From Halocaridina rubra (taxonomy: Eukaryota; Arthropoda; Malacostraca; Decapoda; Atyidae): a DNA stretch of 13,157 bases. The notes under the pieces were generated by a model. That model was not told the DNA's origin. It ran no database searches and saw only the letters and a list, made by a program, of their open reading frames with translations. Numbering within the stretch: the stretch's first letter is position 1; each line of letters begins with the position of its first letter. Positions 8,669 to 13,157 of the stretch are shown one piece after another. A program made the translations under genes and the position numbers. Where the stretch lies: positions 32,501-45,657 of the forward strand of contig JAXCGZ010021466.1 in NCBI GenBank assembly GCA_037179515.1. Reading direction: 5' to 3'.

Positions 8669-10528
8669 ATGCTGGAAAAGGTAAAGGAGGAGAAAAAAAA
8701 CATAAATGCTTGGCAGACTTATAAAAGAGCAAGAAATAATTACCTAAGTAAAAGAAGAGAGGCAGAGAGAGACTATGAAAGGGATATCACCAGGAAGGCT
8801 AAAGAAAATCCCAAACTTTTCCACTGCTTTATCAGAGGAAAACTGAAGGTAAAAGAACAGGTTTTAAGGCTTAAAAGAGCAGTTGGAAGCATCACTGAGA
8901 CAGATGAAGAGATATGTGAAGAATTGAACAAGGAGTTTCAGTCAGTATCACAATAGAAAACACCCCCACCCCCTCAGATTGCAGAGATAGAAGCTCATGG
9001 GCCGGTATTAAAGAACATCAGCCTTTCAGCCACAGTAGTATGCAAAGCACTGATGGAGTTAGATGTTCATAAAGCTACAGGTCCTAGTGATATATCTCCT
9101 TATGTACTTAAGAAATGAGCTAATTCTATATCAGCTGCGCTAAGTATTATATTTAAGAAGTCGCTGGAGTCAGGGGAGATTCCAAGATGCTGGAAACAAG
9201 CAAACGTGATACCTATCTTCAAAAAGGGAAGGAGGGATACGGCTCTAAACTACAGACCAGTTTTCTTGACCACCATAGTTTGAAAAGTTATGGCGAAACA
9301 ACTAAGGAAACATATCTCTCTTCACTTGAAATCCTTCGACTTTTTGTCAGTGAGACAACATGGCTTTAGAGAAGGTAGATCAACGGTTATAAACTTATTA
9401 GAATTTTATGATGAGGTAAGCCGAATCTTACAGGAAAGAGAGGGCTGGGCAGATTGCATATTCCTAGACTTCCAGAAAGCATATGACACTGACACTGTCC
9501 CACATGGGAGACTTATTAGGAAGCTGCAAGCAACAGGAAGAATAGGTGGAAATGTCTTGGAATGGATAAACACATACTTAGAAGGAAGGGAACAGAGGGT
9601 TAGAGTAAGACACTCAGTGTCTGAATAGAGAAGAGTTAGTAGTGGAGTTCCACAGGGTTCAGTTTTAGGGCCACTTATGTTCCTTGTATATGTTATTGAC
9701 CTACCAGAGTCTGTAAATTCATTCATGAATATGTTTGCATATGATGCGAAGATTATGAAAAAAATAAGAAACGAGAACAATGGTAGAGAACTTCAGGAAG
9801 ATCTAAATATTCTGCATGAGTGGTCAGAAAAGTGGCTAATAAAATTCAATGCTTCAAAATGTAAGGTAATGAGAATGGGTACAAGTGCAAGAAGGCCCAA
9901 GCTTGATTACTCAATGGCAGGAGTAGAACTTCAAGAGACAGAGAATGAGAGATATATAGGAGTAACCATACTGGCCGATTTGTCTCCAGCAATGCATATA
10001 AATGGCATAGTAAGGGCAACATATGTTTTCTTATCAAATGTAAGGGTAGCCCTCAGGCATATGGACAAGGAAATGTCCAGAAATATTTATGTAACCTATG
10101 TGAGGCCAAAACTCGAATATGCATCCCCCTTTTGGAATTCGCACTTGAAAAAGCACGTAGCTAAGCTGGAAATGGTTCAAAGGCATGCCACGAAACTGGT
10201 GCCAGAAATATGCAATCTCAGTTATGATGAGAGGCTGAGGGAATTAGACTTGCTATCACTCGAAAATAGAATATTGAGGGGGATATTGTGACGGTTTTTA
10301 AATTCCTTTAAATTTCTTCAAGTAGATAGGGATCAATATTTTTTTTTATATGGCAAGTACTAGAACTAGAGGTCATGTTTGAAGCTTCGTAAGAAAACGC
10401 CTTTGCAGGATGTATGGAAGTACTTTTTTACTGTAAGAGTAGTTGATCATTGGAATTCACTAAGCGAGGAGGTAGTTAATGCTAACTCAATCCATAGTTT
10501 TAAGGACAGGTATGATAAGTATCAGTAA
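8669..10528 (+). pseudogene. Reverse transcriptase ORF of CR1/L2-like LINE, inactivated
   Basis: One frame carries homology from 8669 to about 10277. A basic linker comes first (8669-8953, rich in R/K/E). RT fingers follow: IPIFKKG near 9209, NYRPV near 9248. Motif A is FLDFQKAYD, with the catalytic Asp at 9467-9469. Motif B is SSGVPQGSVLGP near 9638. Motif C is at 9734-9745, then LHEWSEKWLIKFN near 9820, and thumb motifs near 10090-10200. It would make cDNA at nicked chromosomal targets if intact. In-frame stops occur at 8954 (TAG), 9116 (TGA), 9281 (TGA) and 9626 (TAG). Motif C reads FAYD instead of FADD, so the first catalytic Asp of the pair is lost. The C-terminal part (VVDHWNSL, ending KDRYDKYQ with TAA at 10526-10528) is reached through four small frame shifts. 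It is certainly non-functional; clade assignment is from motif style only. Confidence 0.85.
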
Positions 10529-10625
10529 GTACAAAATGGAACCGATCAGGAGACGGGAAGTTACGAGATTTGGGCTCTTTCCCGCAATCACAATCAGGTA
10601 ATTGCACTTAGGTAATTACACACAC
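10529..10625 (+). other. 3' UTR and tail of the LINE
   Basis: Follows the TAA directly. AGGTAATT occurs at 10596-10603 and 10610-10617, a direct repeat of 14-bp period, then ACACACACA. Short tandem repeats at the 3' terminus, instead of poly-A, are characteristic of CR1/L2-like elements and serve as the reverse-transcription start in that group. Confidence 0.65.
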
Positions 10626-11310
10626 AAGAACCTGGACACATTTAAAGCATTCTGAAAGTAACCTTCTAGCTAAATAGGCTTAAACACAATATAAAAACAG
10701 CTTGTCTCATTTTATTATATAATAGGCCTATTGTACTTAATATATGAAAAATAAGACTATCAAATTTTATTTCTCACAGTTATATTGAGAATTATTTGTT
10801 TTAATTATTGATATATAACAGTTATTTTTGTAGTTATTGATGATTTTTCAAATATGAATAAAATGGATTTGAACTTTTTCTTATTTATAAAAAAAATCGT
10901 TAGATAAACTATCCTCCATTTTGATGAGTGTTTCAACATGTAGACATTTTGTTTTAAGAAATTCATTAAGATTTACTTTTTAGATTATTAAATAACATTA
11001 GGTTACGTATAACAATTTCGTCAACAATGATTAACGCGTTCAATACTCTTTTTTCTGGTCAATAAAACAAAAATATTCAACTTTTTATTACATGCAATGA
11101 CACTAGAATCGAGTTTTGCATTACTTACCATAAGAAAACTACAAAATTTACATACAATTTCACAGCACAAGAAAGTAGAAAGCAATATGGTGCCCAAATA
11201 ATGTAAGCAAATTTTGGGATATTTATTATCGATTGCATATCTATGAATCCCAATCACGTGTTTTCAATGTTGACATCTCCTCGTCGGGAGTAATGGCCGA
11301 CGTTCGTGTC

Positions 11311-11313
<3 letters not shown>
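10626..11313. other. AT-rich intergenic stretch
   Basis: No recognisable gene. A 78-codon minus-strand frame at 11021-11257 has no motif or composition suggesting a real protein. A TATAATAGGCCTATTGTA palindrome-like word sits near 10718-10735. Confidence 0.55.

Positions 11314-11342
<29 letters not shown>
11314..11342. repeat. Poly-T tract (T29)
   Basis: An uninterrupted run of 29 T. It could be the poly-A tail of a minus-strand retro-insertion, because the upstream side is locally GC-richer (CTCCTCGTCGGGAG at 11278-11291), but no target-site duplication or recognisable body was found. Confidence 0.9.
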
Positions 11343-11349
<7 letters not shown>

Positions 11350-11351
11350 AT

Positions 11352-11665
11352 AGTGTCGAATAGGAGTTGTTTGTTCGTCAGGAAGTAAGCACGTATTACA
11401 AGAATAGTTATATTTGTATAATTAAGTCGCTAATACCCTGGTTAATTTAAACAGGAATTCTTAAAACTGAGTTAAATGGAACCTGGCCGGATGCGTCTCA
11501 TTTCGATTTCTTTATTTCGATATATGGACTTCAAAGTGTCGAACACGTGTTGTTTGTTTGTCAGGAAGAACGTACCTGTTTCTAGGTTTATTAATGATGT
11601 ATAATTAAATTGACAATGGTCTGGACTAATTCAGATATCCAAAATTAGTGTTTAAAGGAACTCGA
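11352..11665. repeat. Old tandem duplication, 183-bp offset
   Basis: AGTGTCGAA at 11352 and 11535 starts two diverged copies. Shared words in the same order include GTTGTTTGTT(C/T)GTCAGGAAG, GTATAATTAA, CTGG(T/A)(T/C)TAATT and TTAAA(T)GGAAC. The match runs for about 120-130 bp with indels, at perhaps 65-75% identity by eye. No coding signal was found. Confidence 0.65.
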
Positions 11666-11861
11666 GGAGAAAGTCTCTGGTATGGTCTTTACGAATCAAA
11701 GGTAAAAATTACTTTTATTTTTTGCTAACATAATTATTTTGTAATTTATACAGTTAGACTCGTTTCAATTTGGATGTGAATATTATGTTTTTTTTTCTAT
11801 TTTTCTTGATGTGCTTTGAATGAATTTGCCTTGCAAACCGTCAGGAATTGTACGATAGCCT

Positions 11862-11998
11862 AATCTTACCAAAACTAACCTAACCTAATTTTGATAAATA
11901 GTAATTTTCCTTAGTTTTCGAGGTTAGGTTCATTAAAAAACATAGGTAAAATGTCTTAAATCTATTTAATAGGTTAGGTTTGGTCTGGTTAGGTTAGC
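11862..11998. repeat. AACCT/AGGTT cluster with imperfect inverted repeats
   Basis: CTAACCTAACCTAATTTT near 11875-11892 is opposed by AGGTTAGGTTCATT at 11921-11934 and by AGGTTAGGTTTGGT at 11971-11984 and GGTTAGGTTAGC near 11987-11998. Opposite orientations let the segment fold, as in the two hairpin elements at 5867 and 7261. The outer arms of those elements (ACATTAAATAA) are not evident here, so it may be a degraded relative or just interstitial telomere-like repeats. Confidence 0.55.
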
Positions 11999-12132
11999 AT
12001 ACATTTTCCTACGGGTTCCAAAGTCAGATTAATTTAAAACACATCAGAAATCAGAGGAAGAATATAAAATTAAAAAAATTACCATTTGTTTTTATAATTT
12101 CTCTGTATAATTTAATATTTCATTCTAGGCGG

Positions 12133-12237
12133 GTGGATGGGGTGAATAGAGTATTGGATGCACGTGGTATGTCAGTAGATCAGAGATGAGATAGTGCAAG
12201 AGATAGCAATGAAATGGAATAGATTGTGAATAGGTGA
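12133..12237 (+). pseudogene. Possible LINE ORF scrap, unconfirmed
   Basis: One plus-strand frame from 12133 reads VDGVNRVLDARGMSVDQR, then a stop and a degraded R-D-S-N-E-M segment to TGA at 12235-12237. The phrase resembles the C-terminal end of some arthropod endonuclease/reverse-transcriptase ORFs as I remember them, but this cannot be verified here. If right, it is a second dead LINE fragment, on the opposite strand to the one at 6509-6614. Confidence 0.3.
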
Positions 12238-12677
12238 ACTCGGGCCAGAGGAATTTCTAGCACCTGCTAGCTAAGTAAACTGATACAGATGGGTGAGGGG
12301 TTGCCTTGTTTTAAAATGGGGGGGGGGGAGGTAAATCAGCTGTAGCTCTGGGGCTTCATGGCACTTGAAGCTTGTCCACTTACCTTGTGGGTGACCCAAG
12401 CTGGGTGGTAGGGAGATTTGTGGCAACCCCTTATCTCCAAGGAGCTATGAGGAGTTTTTGAGAAATATTTGGCTTCTGGTGAATGTGTGTTTTGACTAGG
12501 CCACTCACTTTACAAAAGGAATGCCGGATATTGTATGTGTATAGTATGTATTTTGCTTAAGCAAAATGATATAAGAGATTTAATTAAGTATTTTTTTGTA
12601 TTAGATTTAGTGATCTCGTTAATTACTCATACAAACGGAAATTTTCTCGATTTATGGGGTTGAAGAGACAAATTTCA

Positions 12678-12680
<3 letters not shown>
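12238..12680. other. Moderately GC-richer, then AT-rich non-coding stretch
   Basis: Contains a G11 run at 12318-12328 and, near 12377, CCACTTACCTTG, which on the minus strand reads as a splice-donor-like CAAG|GTAAGTGG. No exon is identified. It could be the 3' UTR of the LINE scrap just upstream. Confidence 0.4.

Positions 12681-12761
<81 letters not shown>
12681..12761. repeat. (CT)n microsatellite
   Basis: A pure CT run of about 81 bp. Confidence 0.97.
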
Positions 12762-12764
<3 letters not shown>

Positions 12765-12832
12765 ACGCTATTTGATTGACCTCTTGAACAACTGACAATT
12801 TGGTCTTTGCGTATTGCGTCATCACAAGAGGA

Positions 12833-12928
12833 GACAGAGTTGCCAACTTAATATTAGACAGTGTTGCCAAATGCTTATGAGACAGTGTTGCCAACTACAT
12901 ATGAGACAATGGTGCCAACTACTTTTTT
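12833..12928. repeat. Exact 24-bp tandem array, four units
   Basis: Units start at 12833, 12857, 12881 and 12905 with no indels. The unit is close to GACAGTGTTGCCAACT plus ATATGA-like sequence; units 2 and 3 are most alike, and unit 4 degrades into poly-T. Each unit contains TTGCCAA or TGCCAA. One frame is open across all units because 24 is divisible by three, giving a Q-C-C-Q pattern, but no start or flanking coding signal supports translation. Confidence 0.9.
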
Positions 12929-13025
12929 TGTTTTATGTCTTTGTACCTCCCAGAAGTCGCGGAATTTACGATAATTAATTACAAGTGATGCTTGGTGGTG
13001 TATTTAGGGTATCTGTGACAATTTT

Positions 13026-13118
13026 TTCCAGATTAATGGAATAGATGGTCAGGTTGTAACTTTTATCTTTGCTTTTTGGGGTTTTCTGGTGTTTTTTGAC
13101 CATATTCCAGATTAATGG
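13026..13118. repeat. Direct repeat with 79-bp offset
   Basis: TTCCAGATTAATGG occurs at 13026-13039 and exactly at 13105-13118. Similar TGAC(A/C)AT words precede both. This is probably a degraded tandem repeat that may continue past the end of the window. Confidence 0.7.
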
Positions 13119-13157
13119 GAAATTTGGTTTGGTTAAAAATATCGTGTTAGTTTTTAT

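Larger units (their letters stand above)
8655..10625 (+). mobile_element. 5'-truncated CR1/L2-like non-LTR retrotransposon
   Basis: The element body runs from just after the (CA)n tract to a 3' tail ending in ACACACA. It keeps the linker upstream of the reverse transcriptase, the whole RT and thumb region, the C-terminal end and a 3' UTR of about 100 bp. It lacks the 5' UTR, any ORF1 and the apurinic endonuclease domain that family members carry upstream. Truncation at the 5' end is usual for target-primed reverse transcription. The exact 5' boundary is uncertain by about 20 bp, and no poly-A tail is present, as expected for CR1/L2-like elements. Confidence 0.85.

Noticed and set aside
8954..9628. 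Stop-codon readthrough or alternative genetic code for the LINE ORF
   Set aside because: Stops are both TAG and TGA, motif C has lost its Asp, and frameshifts occur downstream; simple decay explains all of it.
9406..9780. 124-codon minus-strand open frame
   Set aside because: Antisense shadow of the LINE reverse transcriptase.
11292..11313. Short ATGGCCGACGTTCG frame just before the T29 tract as a host start codon
   Set aside because: It ends after six codons and has no donor site or homology to support an exon.

Overview
The window looks like non-coding nuclear DNA from an arthropod, most likely a decapod crustacean. The reasons are the very high density of long (AT)n, (GA/CT)n, (CA)n and (TCTA)n microsatellites, several AACCT/AGGTT clusters (the arthropod telomere motif, here interstitial), an AT-rich background, and decayed CR1/L2-like, RTE-like and tRNA-derived retroelements. 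The taxon is an inference; no host gene was identified that could confirm it. No intact protein-coding gene is seen. Most open frames are translations of dinucleotide repeats ([18 protein letters not shown]).

Layout. 1-1020: AT-rich DNA, a stretch with recurring TCGCTA motifs, and a regular 43-44 bp array (865-1019) carrying an inverted CCAAT box and CRE-like TGACG sites. 1020-3900: a microsatellite field with (TC)n, (AT)n, (TCTA)n and six (GA)n blocks, where some blocks and their spacers are tandemly duplicated. 3900-5860: AT-rich sequence, then a GC-richer island (4737-5345) of unknown role, then (CT)n. 5860-7420: two copies of a hairpin (foldback, MITE-like) repeat built on AGGTT motifs, with an RTE-like LINE 3' remnant between them on the minus strand. 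7700-8355: a tRNA-derived SINE with an (AT)n tail, and a second copy rearranged into a foldback hairpin. 8611-10625: a 5'-truncated CR1/L2-like non-LTR retrotransposon on the plus strand, the only substantial protein-coding relic. 10626-13157: AT-rich DNA with an old tandem duplication, an AGGTT cluster, a possible second LINE scrap, a long (CT)n and an exact 24-bp x 4 tandem array.

Nothing here forms an operon or cooperating gene set. The organising theme is retroelement and microsatellite turnover: (AT)n tracts adjoin SINE tails, (CA)n lies at both ends of the LINE, and (GA)n spacers have been duplicated. I found no convincing new biological system. The best leads are the CCAAT/CRE array, the template-switch-like SINE hairpin, the hairpin-MITE family and the exact 24-bp array.
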